A stretch of 64,000 bases of DNA from an uncultured Collinsella sp. (GTDB taxonomy: Bacteria > Actinomycetota > Coriobacteriia > Coriobacteriales > Coriobacteriaceae): positions 62,001-126,000 of the forward strand of contig URRB01000004.1 of the NCBI GenBank assembly GCA_900550195.1. The letters run 5' to 3'. The notes beneath the pieces were generated by a model. That model was not told where the DNA came from, searched no databases, and saw only the letters and a list, made by a program, of their open reading frames with translations. Of the stretch, positions 32,214 to 40,247 are shown piece after piece. Made by a program: the position numbers and the translations under genes. The first letter of the stretch is position 1, and the number at the start of each line of letters is the position of its first letter.

Positions 32214-34655
32214 GTGGCAGAGCGTCCGACATACAGGCTCAGGTTTCTCGATCCCAAAAAGCGCTTTCCGGCGATGCCCGAGCAGCCTGCGGGGCGCTCA
32301 TATGGCGTGGTCTGGAAACTCTTTGGCGAGGACCAGCATGAATCTTGTTATGTCGTCGAATTCGTTGGCAAAAGTCATGTGTCGCTTTTGGGCTACGTAA
32401 GCGTTTCGGGTGAGGTGTACAAGGTGGACCGCCCCGTCTGCGAGGCTCCGCTGCCCAACGATCCCGACATGGAACTGGTCCTTGACGAGTCGGATTCCAG
32501 TATTGGTGAGATTATGGTAAGGGAAGCCAACGGTGCAATGCGCGCGTGTGCGCAAACTGCCGGCTCTCCCGAAGGCCCCATGCGCGAGCAGTCCGACCAC
32601 GAGACATGGAATTCGACCCGCGCCCTTCCTTACGGCGAGTTCATGGCCTCGATGTTCTTGCGCTACGTGATATTTGCCAACTCCGAAAGCGCTATTGTGA
32701 ACACGGCGGACGCCGGCGGACTCGACGAGGGTATGCAAAACGTAGTCGACAAGATCAAGCTCGTAAAGTTGCCCGAGCCGGTCGAGGTGTTTTTGGGCTT
32801 TAACACGGCACCGCTCCCCGATGCTATCGAGACGCTGCTTTACCGCGTTGACCATGCCGAGAATCCGAGCGGTATCGAGCGCTATGCCGCCGCCCTTATG
32901 AGCGAAATTGACTTGCCCCGCCTGCGCACCATCGCTGCCAAGTCCGAGATGAGCCTGGCTCGCATTGATCGCTCAAAGATTTTCTATCTCAATTTTGATC
33001 GTAGCCTGCTGGACCAGGACGAGATTGACATGCTGCTTGCCGTCGAGTGCCGTCTCAACCGCCTCTCCGGCATCCTTGAGCGCATCGGGGCCGGATTGGT
33101 CCCTACGGCATCCTCGCCGAGCCTTGAGGGCTGCGCGCTCTTTGATGCGTGGCATATCGCCAAGACGACCAACGATGTTCCCCGACTGCTCGATACGGCT
33201 TCGAGCGATAACCCGTGGGGCAAGCCGGGTACGGTGGCTTGCCAGCCGGGCGGCGAGTGGGACGTGCGCACCCGTTTTGCGCGAATCGTTGAGGCGCTCA
33301 ACGTGGTCACGCGGCTCGACTATACCTATCGGGCAAACGTTGCCGAGGGGATTATGCTCGTTCGGTTTGGGCAGTCTGTCGTTGATGCCATGCCGCAACG
33401 TGAATACGACGCTCAGGATGACGCCTGGCGCGAGCTGGACGAGGACACGCGCGCGATCTGGGCCGCGGAGCACGATGCGCGCGTGGCACTCACGCTTGCG
33501 GCAGCTTGCTTTGCTTCGGGTGCTCGCATCACGCGCTGCTACGTGCAGATTGCGGCTCCCGACGGCGAGCAGGGCGAGCGCGTTGTCACAACGTATTTCT
33601 TTGGGCGCGCGGCCTATCTGGCCGATTGCGTGTCTGTCGCCAAGGATCTTGAGAGCATGGACATGGACGATATGCCGTGCAAGCGTGTGCTTGAGGCGTA
33701 TGAGTCAACCGCTCCGGAGACGATTGAGCCTGCGGAGGTTCATGCTCGTCCGCGTGATGACCATCGCACGCTGCCGCCGGCGCTGCGCGATCTGCTACTT
33801 GCCGATACGGCTGACGAGTTGGAGGTCATGGAAGAGGACGACGACCCATACGTGGCCCGTGTTGTTGAATTGCGCGAGCAGGCAAAAGTCGACCGTACAG
33901 GTGCTTTTGAAGGCTTTTCCCGTCTTGTCGAGGAGTTGGAGGCTAAGTGCGCCGTCGCCGAGCTTTTGGCGACAGGTCCGGTTCAAACGCAGTTTTGCGA
34001 TAACCAGCTGGTGCGCATGGTGCTACCGGTGTTGGAAGAAGACGACTCTGTGCGGATCCTTCGTGCGCCCGATGCGCTGTACTTTGCCCAGCACGAGATT
34101 TGCAGCTTTTACGCCGAGCAAGAGGACTTTGAACGAGCACTGCCCGAGGTGCGCCATCTTTACGATCTGGCGCGCTCGTCCATGCAATCGCACTTTGCGC
34201 TCATCAACGTTCTTGCGCGTCTGGAGCGCTTTGACGAGATTATCGAGGTGGCGCGCCACGGCCTACGTATTGCCAGCGATCGCTCTGCAATCGGCTACCT
34301 GTTCTATCGCCTGGCGTTTGCCTATTGGAATTGCGATCAGCTCGACCTTGCGCTGGCTTGTTACCGTCTGGTGCCACGTGGCGAGGAGTCGGGCAGTAGC
34401 GCGCTGGAAGAAATGCAGGGCCTTATGAACGAGATGGGCGTCAGCGAGCCTCCGACGTTCGAGGAAGCGGTCGAGACCATCCGCAAGGCTGGACTCGAGC
34501 TGCCGCCAGTGTCCGTCGTGACGAATCAGCTGGCAGATGCCGCTGTTCAACTGGTCGACAACGGCTTCTTTTTCCTGGCACGCGGTTGCATCTTCCAAAT
34601 GTGGCGCACCATGGGCAACGACGAGCTCGGCTCCCTCAACCGCTCGCTGGGGTAG
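32214..34655 (+). CDS. Large protein of unknown function with C-terminal TPR-like repeats
   Basis: 813 aa from GTG 32214 (AGGGTG upstream). There is no signal peptide or membrane helix. The N-terminal half (1-500) is acidic with mixed alpha/beta pattern (YGVVWKLFGEDQHESCYVVEFVG) and matches nothing I recognise. From about residue 600 helical pairs resemble tetratricopeptide repeats: YAEQEDFERALPEVRHLYDL, LARLERFDEIIEVARHGLRI, FAYWNCDQLDLALACYRLVP. It probably acts as a scaffold or regulator in the cytoplasm. It lies between two tRNA genes and is transcribed alone. Confidence 0.75.
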   Translation: MAERPTYRLRFLDPKKRFPAMPEQPAGRSYGVVWKLFGEDQHESCYVVEFVGKSHVSLLGYVSVSGEVYKVDRPVCEAPLPNDPDMELVLDESDSSIGEIMVREANGAMRACAQTAGSPEGPMREQSDHETWNSTRALPYGEFMASMFLRYVIFANSESAIVNTADAGGLDEGMQNVVDKIKLVKLPEPVEVFLGFNTAPLPDAIETLLYRVDHAENPSGIERYAAALMSEIDLPRLRTIAAKSEMSLARIDRSKIFYLNFDRSLLDQDEIDMLLAVECRLNRLSGILERIGAGLVPTASSPSLEGCALFDAWHIAKTTNDVPRLLDTASSDNPWGKPGTVACQPGGEWDVRTRFARIVEALNVVTRLDYTYRANVAEGIMLVRFGQSVVDAMPQREYDAQDDAWRELDEDTRAIWAAEHDARVALTLAAACFASGARITRCYVQIAAPDGEQGERVVTTYFFGRAAYLADCVSVAKDLESMDMDDMPCKRVLEAYESTAPETIEPAEVHARPRDDHRTLPPALRDLLLADTADELEVMEEDDDPYVARVVELREQAKVDRTGAFEGFSRLVEELEAKCAVAELLATGPVQTQFCDNQLVRMVLPVLEEDDSVRILRAPDALYFAQHEICSFYAEQEDFERALPEVRHLYDLARSSMQSHFALINVLARLERFDEIIEVARHGLRIASDRSAIGYLFYRLAFAYWNCDQLDLALACYRLVPRGEESGSSALEEMQGLMNEMGVSEPPTFEEAVETIRKAGLELPPVSVVTNQLADAAVQLVDNGFFFLARGCIFQMWRTMGNDELGSLNRSLG

Positions 34656-34706
34656 GGGCGAAAACTGCAAGGAGAAAAGGCCGCTAGGCAATTAGAAAAT
34701 TCCCTC

Positions 34707-34735
34707 TTGCTCAACTTCGACTGTTTGGTTACTAT
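34707..34735 (+). promoter_or_regulatory. Promoter of tRNA-Ser
   Basis: TTGCTC 34707-34712 and TACTAT 34730-34735 with a 17-nt spacer. Confidence 0.8.
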
Positions 34736-34749
34736 AGAACGGCTGTTAC

Positions 34750-34840
34750 GGAGAGCTGACCGAGAGGCCGAAGGTGCTCGCCTGCTAAGCGAGTATGCCC
34801 CAAAAGGGCATCTGGGGTTCGAATCCCCAGCTCTCCGCCA
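34750..34840 (+). tRNA. tRNA-Ser (GCT)
   Basis: 91 nt with encoded CCA. Acceptor GGAGAGC pairs with GCTCTCC; anticodon loop CTGCTAA gives GCT; a long variable arm (TGCCCCAAAAGGGCA) is typical for tRNA-Ser. A terminator (GGGTCCC/GGGGGCCC plus T6) follows at 34853-34880. Confidence 0.97.
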
Positions 34841-34896
34841 GTTTAACTTTAAAGAAGGGTCCCATCGGGGGCCCTTTTTTATTATCGAGAAAGGGT

Positions 34897-34913
34897 GCTG
34901 GGGATTCGAACCC
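34897..34913 (-). repeat. Inverted copy of the tRNA-Ser T-arm
   Basis: 17 nt (GCTGGGGATTCGAACCC) are the exact reverse complement of 34815-34831 in the tRNA. It sits between the tRNA terminator and the terminator of the convergent carboxypeptidase gene. Here no second 3' end copy follows. Confidence 0.9.
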
Positions 34914-34917
34914 TCAA

Positions 34918-34950
34918 AAAAAGGAGGCATCCTTTCGGACGCCTCCTTTC
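34918..34950 (-). terminator. Terminator of the D,D-carboxypeptidase gene
   Basis: AAAGGAGGC-TCC pairs with GGA-GCCTCCTTT around TTTC; on the minus strand it is followed by a T-run (the A7 at 34916-34922 on plus). Confidence 0.85.
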
Positions 34951-34973
34951 AGTGGGCTGATTATTCTTGCGCC

Positions 34974-36314
34974 CTACACCTCGGGCGCCTTGGCTACGGT
35001 CTCGCTCTCTGCCGTGAGCGGGCGGTTGTCGATGCGGCGGCCCAGGCGGTCGAGCTTCACAAGGAGCCACTCGATGGGATTGGGCCCCGAGCCTTCCTCG
35101 TCGGCAACCAGGTCCATGACGGCGATCTTGGTGCCGTCCTGCTTGAGCGTAACGCTGCCCACTTTGTCGCCCACATGCACCGTGCCCGAAAGATCGTCGT
35201 AGCTAACCTTTTCGGTCACCTCGCCGGCAAGGGAAAACACGGTCGCTTGCGCTGTGGGATCGGCGAGCGTGGCGTCGATCGTCTTATCCGTCCAGTCGGT
35301 TTGACCAATGCGTGCCATAAGCGGGTTGCCGTTGGCGGTCTTTTCCTGCGTGTTGGCGATTGCGACCGTCACCTTGTGACCGTAGTACCAATTGGCAAGG
35401 GTTGCGGTATCGGTAAAGCGCTGGTCGGTGGTGGTGGAGTTCAAAACGACGGTGTAGATCTCGTCGCCATCGCGGTTGTAGGCACCCGTAAAGCAATAGC
35501 CTGCATCGTCGGTGGTGCCGGTCTTGCCACCGATGTTGCCATCTTGGCCCAGCAAATAGTTATGCGTGTCCATGGAATGCGAATGGTCGGTGCCGTCGGC
35601 GCCCGTGACCTCGATCCAGGAATCCTCGCTCGCTACGACCTCGCGGATCGTGTTGTTTTTCATGGCCTCCTGCATCATCAGCGCTACGTCGTGTGCGGTT
35701 GAGTGCATATCGCCAGCCCACTCATCAAAGTCCAGACCATGCGGGTTTTCAAAAAGCGTACCGGTGCAGCCGAGCTTCTTAGCGCGCTCGTTCATGGCCT
35801 TCACAAATGTGGCCTCGGCGTCTTTGGTCTTAGGGTCGATCTTCTTGCCCACATATTCGGCGAGAACGATGGCGGCGTCGTTGCCCGAGGGAATCATCAG
35901 GCCGCGCAGTGCCTGCTCCACGGTAAGCTCGTCGCCTTCGAGCAAGCCAGCGGTCGAATTACCCACGGTGGCTGCGGCGTTGCTCACCGTGACCTTCTCG
36001 TCCATCTTGCAATTCTCGACGGTTAGGATTGCGGTCATGACCTTGGTGATCGAGGCAATCTTGACCTGCTCATCGGCGCCGCGGGCATAGTAGACGGTAC
36101 CGTCTTTGCCCATGACGAGGGCATTGGTCGCATCGATATCGGGCAGGTTTTCGGCCGTGATGCCGCGCGCATCGGCGGTTTTGCCGCAAACATTGTCGGT
36201 CGTGAGCACTTGGGCGCCGGCGACGGTGGGCGCGCCAGCGGCAAGGGCGATAGCGCAGACAAAGCCGGCGGCAAGCTGGGCTGAGCGCTTTGCAAAAGAG
36301 GTGAGGGACTTCAC
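34974..36314 (-). CDS. D-alanyl-D-alanine carboxypeptidase (DacF/PBP5 type, S11 family)
   Basis: About 446 aa from GTG 36314. Longer starts (to 36425) exist, but a minus-strand TATACT (36354-36359) would place transcription inside them. The exported enzyme trims the terminal D-Ala from peptidoglycan stem peptides. The signal peptide is KRSAQLAAGFVCAIALAAGA. The catalytic SxxK is in ASITK (Ser88, Lys91), SxN in PSGND (Ser143), and KTG in GGKTGTTDDAG (Lys264). A PBP5-like C-terminal beta domain follows and ends in a polar tail; no clear amphipathic or hydrophobic membrane anchor is visible at the end. It is divergent from a VanRS-like pair. Confidence 0.9.
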   Translation of the reverse strand: MKSLTSFAKRSAQLAAGFVCAIALAAGAPTVAGAQVLTTDNVCGKTADARGITAENLPDIDATNALVMGKDGTVYYARGADEQVKIASITKVMTAILTVENCKMDEKVTVSNAAATVGNSTAGLLEGDELTVEQALRGLMIPSGNDAAIVLAEYVGKKIDPKTKDAEATFVKAMNERAKKLGCTGTLFENPHGLDFDEWAGDMHSTAHDVALMMQEAMKNNTIREVVASEDSWIEVTGADGTDHSHSMDTHNYLLGQDGNIGGKTGTTDDAGYCFTGAYNRDGDEIYTVVLNSTTTDQRFTDTATLANWYYGHKVTVAIANTQEKTANGNPLMARIGQTDWTDKTIDATLADPTAQATVFSLAGEVTEKVSYDDLSGTVHVGDKVGSVTLKQDGTKIAVMDLVADEEGSGPNPIEWLLVKLDRLGRRIDNRPLTAESETVAKAPEV

Positions 36315-36430
36315 GGATTTCGCTTTCGACGGGATGGTCTCTTCTGGAACTAGAGTATATCGTTTGCCGGCGTCGGCGATCATCGCGTGCGTGCGTGGCC
36401 CACATCCGCGCTCGAACGGGCACAAGGGTG

Positions 36431-36446
36431 CTTAAGGCCGACTTAA
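36431..36446. promoter_or_regulatory. Direct repeat CTTAA-N6-CTTAA, candidate response-regulator site
   Basis: CTTAA at 36431-36435 and 36442-36446 is spaced by 11 nt, one helical turn, as in binding sites of OmpR-family regulators. It lies in the divergent gap between the carboxypeptidase and the VanR-like gene. CATAAT at 36485-36490 may be the -10 of the latter. Confidence 0.4.
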
Positions 36447-36511
36447 TCACCCACGCTTGTTGTGTGTGGCGTGCGTCGCCTCGGGCATAATGGAGCGCGA
36501 GAGGAGCACGC

Positions 36512-37207
36512 ATGAACGAGCGCATACTGGTAGTTGATGACGAGAAGGCCATCGCCGACTTGGTTGGTATCTACCTTACAAAAGAGGGCTTTGATGTCCA
36601 GATTGCCTATAGCGGGGCCGATGCTGCCAAGGCAATCTTGGAGCAGGAGTTCGATCTGGCGCTGCTGGATGTCATGCTGCCCGATATCGATGGATTTGAG
36701 CTGCTGCGTACGATCCGTTCCAGCCATACCTATCCTGTGATTATGCTGACGGCGCGCGATGCCCAGCAAGACAAGATCGAGGGCCTTTCGCTTGGCGCGG
36801 ACGATTACGTGGTCAAGCCGTTCCGCCCGCTGGAGCTCATCGCGCGTGTGCACGCTCAGCTTCGCCGCTACACCAGCTACGGTAGCCGTGCGCAGGCGGC
36901 CGAGTCGCCGACCATTCAGCTCGACGGCTTGGAGATCAACCGCGATGCTCGTTCCGTGACGGTGGACGGTTCACCGGTACGCCTCACGCCCACCGAGTAT
37001 TCAATCTTGCTGTATCTGGTCGAGCATCGCGGCAGCGTGGTGGCCGTGGAGGACCTGTTCCGCGCAGTGTGGAACGAGGACTTTATGCCCGGCTCCAACA
37101 ATACGGTGATGGTACACATTCGCCACCTGCGCGAAAAGATCGGCGATGACGCACAAAAGCCGCGCTTTATCAAAAACGTCTGGGGCGTCGGCTACATCAT
37201 CGAATAA
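36512..37207 (+). CDS. OmpR-family response regulator, VanR-like
   Basis: 231 aa from ATG 36512 (GAGAGGAG upstream). The receiver domain begins ILVVDDEKAIADLVGIYLTKEG, with phospho-acceptor Asp53 in ALLDVMLPDIDG and conserved Lys in YVVKPFRPLEL. The C-terminal winged helix is RLTPTEYSILLYLVEHRGSV to the end (NNTVMVHIRHLREKIGDD, VWGVGYIIE). Both ends match the VanR subgroup pattern. It sits 27 nt before the sensor kinase and divergent from a D,D-carboxypeptidase, which suggests that it controls cell-wall modification. Confidence 0.92.
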   Translation: MNERILVVDDEKAIADLVGIYLTKEGFDVQIAYSGADAAKAILEQEFDLALLDVMLPDIDGFELLRTIRSSHTYPVIMLTARDAQQDKIEGLSLGADDYVVKPFRPLELIARVHAQLRRYTSYGSRAQAAESPTIQLDGLEINRDARSVTVDGSPVRLTPTEYSILLYLVEHRGSVVAVEDLFRAVWNEDFMPGSNNTVMVHIRHLREKIGDDAQKPRFIKNVWGVGYIIE

Positions 37208-37233
37208 CGCTTTTCGCTTGTGAGGATCTTGAT

Positions 37234-38472
37234 ATGACAAAAGACGATAGGCAAGCGTTCGAGGTGCCCGATCGGCTCTTTGAATACGTGAGGTCGGTCG
37301 TCGACAACCGCGCGCTTGCAACGGTGCTGCTCTTTTTGCTGAGCCTGCTGCTGATTGGCATCGACAACATCGTCGGAATCTTGGCGGTGCTGCTTGTCGG
37401 CTTTTTGCTGATCGATCGATTTGAGATCGTGTGCCGCTGCGTGGTGATTGGCGGCGCCGCGTGGGCCATGACGTTGGCGATTGGCGCCATGGCGCTCGGC
37501 GGCATCGAAGGACCGGTGCTGTTCGATGCCGGCTTTGTATTCAACATGCTTGGCTTTGTGCTGGCGCTTGCCGCGTGCGTGCTGTTCTTGTGTGGCCGCG
37601 CCCTGTACTACCAGGGCTACGAGCAGGGCGAGCAGCATGCCGATTGTGTGCTGGCCGCTCGTATTCAAGATCGCCTGATCGATCACCCCGACACCTGGGA
37701 TAACATCGACGGCGACTTCTTGGAGGTCGAGGGCGCCCTTAACCGCGTGCGTGACCGTGAGCGCAAGGTGCAGCAAGCTCTGCGTGACGAGTCGCATCGC
37801 AAGGACGATTTGGTCACGTACTTGGCACATGACCTACGCACCCCGCTTGCCAGTGTGGTGGGCTATCTTTCGCTGCTGCAAGAGGCTCCCGAGCTGCCGA
37901 TTGAGCAACGTGCGCACTTTACGGGCGTGGCGCTCGACAAGGCGCACCGGCTCGATACGCTCATCGAAGAGTTCTTCGATATCACGCGCTTTGACTTCCA
38001 CGATATCGTGCTCACGCGCGGCTATGTTGATCTGGGGTTGCTGCTGGCTCAGGTGACTGACGAGTTCTATCCCATCCTCAACGAGCAGCATAAGGAAGTC
38101 CAAGTTGATATTCGCGAGGACCTGACGGTGCTCGTGGATGGCGACAAAATGGCTCGCGTGTTCAACAACATCATGAAAAACGCTATTGCCTATAGCTATG
38201 AGGGCTCGACCATCACGATCGAGGCCAGACGCCGGGACGGCGGTGGCGTGCGCGTGCGCTTTATCAATCAGGGCGATCCCATCCCTGCGGCTAAGCTCAA
38301 GGTGATCTTTGAGAAGTTCTATCGCCTGGATGCGGCGCGTGCGACCAATCGCGGCGGCGCTGGACTGGGGCTTGCCATCGCCAAGGAGATCGTATGCGCG
38401 CACGGCGGTACCGTTGCATGTGAATCGACGCCCGAACACACGATATTCACCATCGAGCTGCCCGCCGCATAG
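37234..38472 (+). CDS. Sensor histidine kinase, VanS-like
   Basis: 412 aa. Four or so hydrophobic segments in residues 28-125 (ALATVLLFLLSLLLIGIDN and following) with short loops, so signal sensing is within or near the membrane rather than by a large outer domain. Then comes a linker and the HisKA domain with TYLAHDLRTPLASVVGYLSL (His199), close to the VanS pattern, followed by the N-box KNAIAYS, and GGAGLGLAIAKEIV of the ATPase domain. It starts at ATG 37234 and is co-transcribed with the regulator. Confidence 0.9.
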   Translation: MTKDDRQAFEVPDRLFEYVRSVVDNRALATVLLFLLSLLLIGIDNIVGILAVLLVGFLLIDRFEIVCRCVVIGGAAWAMTLAIGAMALGGIEGPVLFDAGFVFNMLGFVLALAACVLFLCGRALYYQGYEQGEQHADCVLAARIQDRLIDHPDTWDNIDGDFLEVEGALNRVRDRERKVQQALRDESHRKDDLVTYLAHDLRTPLASVVGYLSLLQEAPELPIEQRAHFTGVALDKAHRLDTLIEEFFDITRFDFHDIVLTRGYVDLGLLLAQVTDEFYPILNEQHKEVQVDIREDLTVLVDGDKMARVFNNIMKNAIAYSYEGSTITIEARRRDGGGVRVRFINQGDPIPAAKLKVIFEKFYRLDAARATNRGGAGLGLAIAKEIVCAHGGTVACESTPEHTIFTIELPAA

Positions 38473-38575
38473 CCAGCGTGCCCTTACAAACACTTGACAA
38501 TGCGCTCACGTGCATATGAGCCGCGATTCCTACTATCGATACTGCTGAATTGATATCGATGTGGAGGTATGCGGT

Positions 38576-39451
38576 ATGACGGCTGCTGCGGCTGTGGAGC
38601 CCACGGAGCTTGAAGAACTCATGAAAGCGCAGGCCGAGGCCGCGCACGAGCGCGAGGTTGGGGATGCGACTCGCCCCACGGCAGAGGATCTTGCCGCCTC
38701 GCCGACGCGAATCGATGTTGAGGGCCTCGACCTGTTCTATGGCGACCACCATGCGCTCAAGGACGTGAATATCAAGATCCGCGACAAGCAGATTACCTCG
38801 TTCATCGGGCCTTCGGGCTGCGGAAAGTCCACGTTGCTGCGCTGCTTTAACCGCATGAACGACGGCATCAAGGACTGCCGAATCGAGGGCAAGATTGCGC
38901 TCGATGGTCAAGATATCCTGGGCGACTACGACATCTGCCGCCTTCGCCAGCGCGTGGGCATGGTGTTCCAGCGCCCCAACCCGTTTCCCATGAGCATCTA
39001 CGACAACGTCGCCTATGGGCCGCGCGGTATGGGTGTGCGCGATCGCGTCGTGCTCGACGAGCTGGTCGAAGACTCCCTGCGACGCGCCGCCCTGTGGGAC
39101 GAGGCCAAGGACAAGCTCAAAGAGTCGGGTCTGGGTCTTTCGGGCGGCCAGCAGCAGCGCCTGTGCATCGCCCGCGCACTTGCCGTGCAGCCCGACATTC
39201 TGCTGATGGACGAGCCGACCTCGGCACTCGATCCTGTGTCGACGCTGGTGGTGGAGCAGCTGGCCTGCGAGCTCAAAGAGACCTGCACGCTCGTGGTCGT
39301 TACGCACAATATGCAGCAGGCGGCGCGTATCTCCGATTCGGTCGCATTCTTTTTGCTGGGTGAGCTGGTGGAGCACGCGCCCACCGCGCAACTCTTCAAG
39401 AATCCGACCGATCCGCGCACGGCGGATTATTTGACGGGGCGTTTTGGCTGA
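38576..39451 (+). CDS. pstB: Phosphate ABC transporter ATP-binding protein PstB
   Basis: 291 aa from ATG 38576 (GGAGGT 7 nt upstream). PstB powers high-affinity phosphate uptake by PstSCA. Key features: VEGLDLFYGDHHALKDVNI, Walker A GPSGCGKSTLLRCFNRMND (the FNRMND is typical of PstB), VGMVFQRPNPFPMSIYDNVAYGPR (PstB-specific), signature LSGGQQQRLCIARAL, and Walker B ILLMDEPTSALDP. The N-terminal 40 residues are an acidic extension. pstS, pstC, pstA and phoU are not in the window. TTGACA at 38494-38499 may be its -35 box. A PhoBR-like pair follows 64 nt later. Confidence 0.93.
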   Translation: MTAAAAVEPTELEELMKAQAEAAHEREVGDATRPTAEDLAASPTRIDVEGLDLFYGDHHALKDVNIKIRDKQITSFIGPSGCGKSTLLRCFNRMNDGIKDCRIEGKIALDGQDILGDYDICRLRQRVGMVFQRPNPFPMSIYDNVAYGPRGMGVRDRVVLDELVEDSLRRAALWDEAKDKLKESGLGLSGGQQQRLCIARALAVQPDILLMDEPTSALDPVSTLVVEQLACELKETCTLVVVTHNMQQAARISDSVAFFLLGELVEHAPTAQLFKNPTDPRTADYLTGRFG

Positions 39452-39461
39452 TACCATCTGA

Positions 39462-39475
39462 TAAAGGTACCTTTA
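39462..39475. promoter_or_regulatory. 14-bp palindrome before the PhoB-like gene
   Basis: TAAAGGTACCTTTA is a perfect palindrome 41 nt before the start codon; it may be an operator. Confidence 0.35.
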
Positions 39476-39515
39476 GGGTTAAGATGCGGTCATGCCGGCC
39501 GCAAAGGGGTTCAAC

Positions 39516-40244
39516 ATGATCTATTACGTCGAGGACGATGACAACATCAGGGATTTGACGGTCTATGCGTTGCGCAAGCAGGGAATCGAGGCCGAGGGCT
39601 TTTCGTGCGACGGTGAGTTTAAGGCTGCCGTGGCGCGACGGGTACCCGATGCCGTCCTGCTCGACATCATGCTGCCCGATACCGATGGCTTGGCGATTAT
39701 GCGTCGCCTGCGTGCCGACCGCCTGACGGCGACGGTGCCCATCATGATGCTTACCGCCAAGGATACCGAGCTCGACAAGGTGATGGCGCTCGATGGCGGT
39801 GCCGACGATTACCTGACTAAGCCGTTTTCGCTCATGGAGCTTGCGAGCCGCTGCCGCGCACTGCTGCGTCGCGGCGGCATGGTCAAGCAGGCGAGCGATG
39901 TGCTCAGCGTGGGCGACATCGTGCTCTCGCCCAGCCATCGCGAGGTGACCGTTGCCGGCGAGCCGCTTAAGCTCACCCTGCGCGAGTTCGACCTGCTCGA
40001 GTACCTCATGCGCAAGCCCGGCGTGGTTTTTACCCGCGAGTCGTTGCTGCAGAGCGTGTGGGGCTGGGACTTCGACGGCGGTTCGCGCACCGTTGACGTG
40101 CACGTGCAGACGCTTCGCCAAAAACTGGGCGAGCATGCCAGCGCCATCGAGACCGTACGCGGCGTGGGCTACCGCTTGGCCGAGCCTTCTGCCGGTGATG
40201 GTGCCGAAGGTGACGGCACCGCGGCCACCGCATCGGAGGAGTAA
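39516..40244 (+). CDS. OmpR-family response regulator, PhoB-like
   Basis: 242 aa from ATG 39516 (AAAGGGG upstream). Receiver: MIYYVEDDDNIRDLTVYALRKQGIE, Asp50 in AVLLDIMLPDTDG, Thr-Ala-Lys near MMLTAKDTELDKV, and Lys in YLTKPFSLMEL. Winged-helix output: LTLREFDLLEYLMRKPGVVFTRESLLQSVWGWDF and VDVHVQTLRQKLGE, VRGVGYRLAE. The acidic tail after the domain is extra. It lies 4 nt before its kinase and after pstB, so phosphate control is the simplest reading. Confidence 0.92.
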   Translation: MIYYVEDDDNIRDLTVYALRKQGIEAEGFSCDGEFKAAVARRVPDAVLLDIMLPDTDGLAIMRRLRADRLTATVPIMMLTAKDTELDKVMALDGGADDYLTKPFSLMELASRCRALLRRGGMVKQASDVLSVGDIVLSPSHREVTVAGEPLKLTLREFDLLEYLMRKPGVVFTRESLLQSVWGWDFDGGSRTVDVHVQTLRQKLGEHASAIETVRGVGYRLAEPSAGDGAEGDGTAATASEE

Positions 40245-40247
40245 CCC

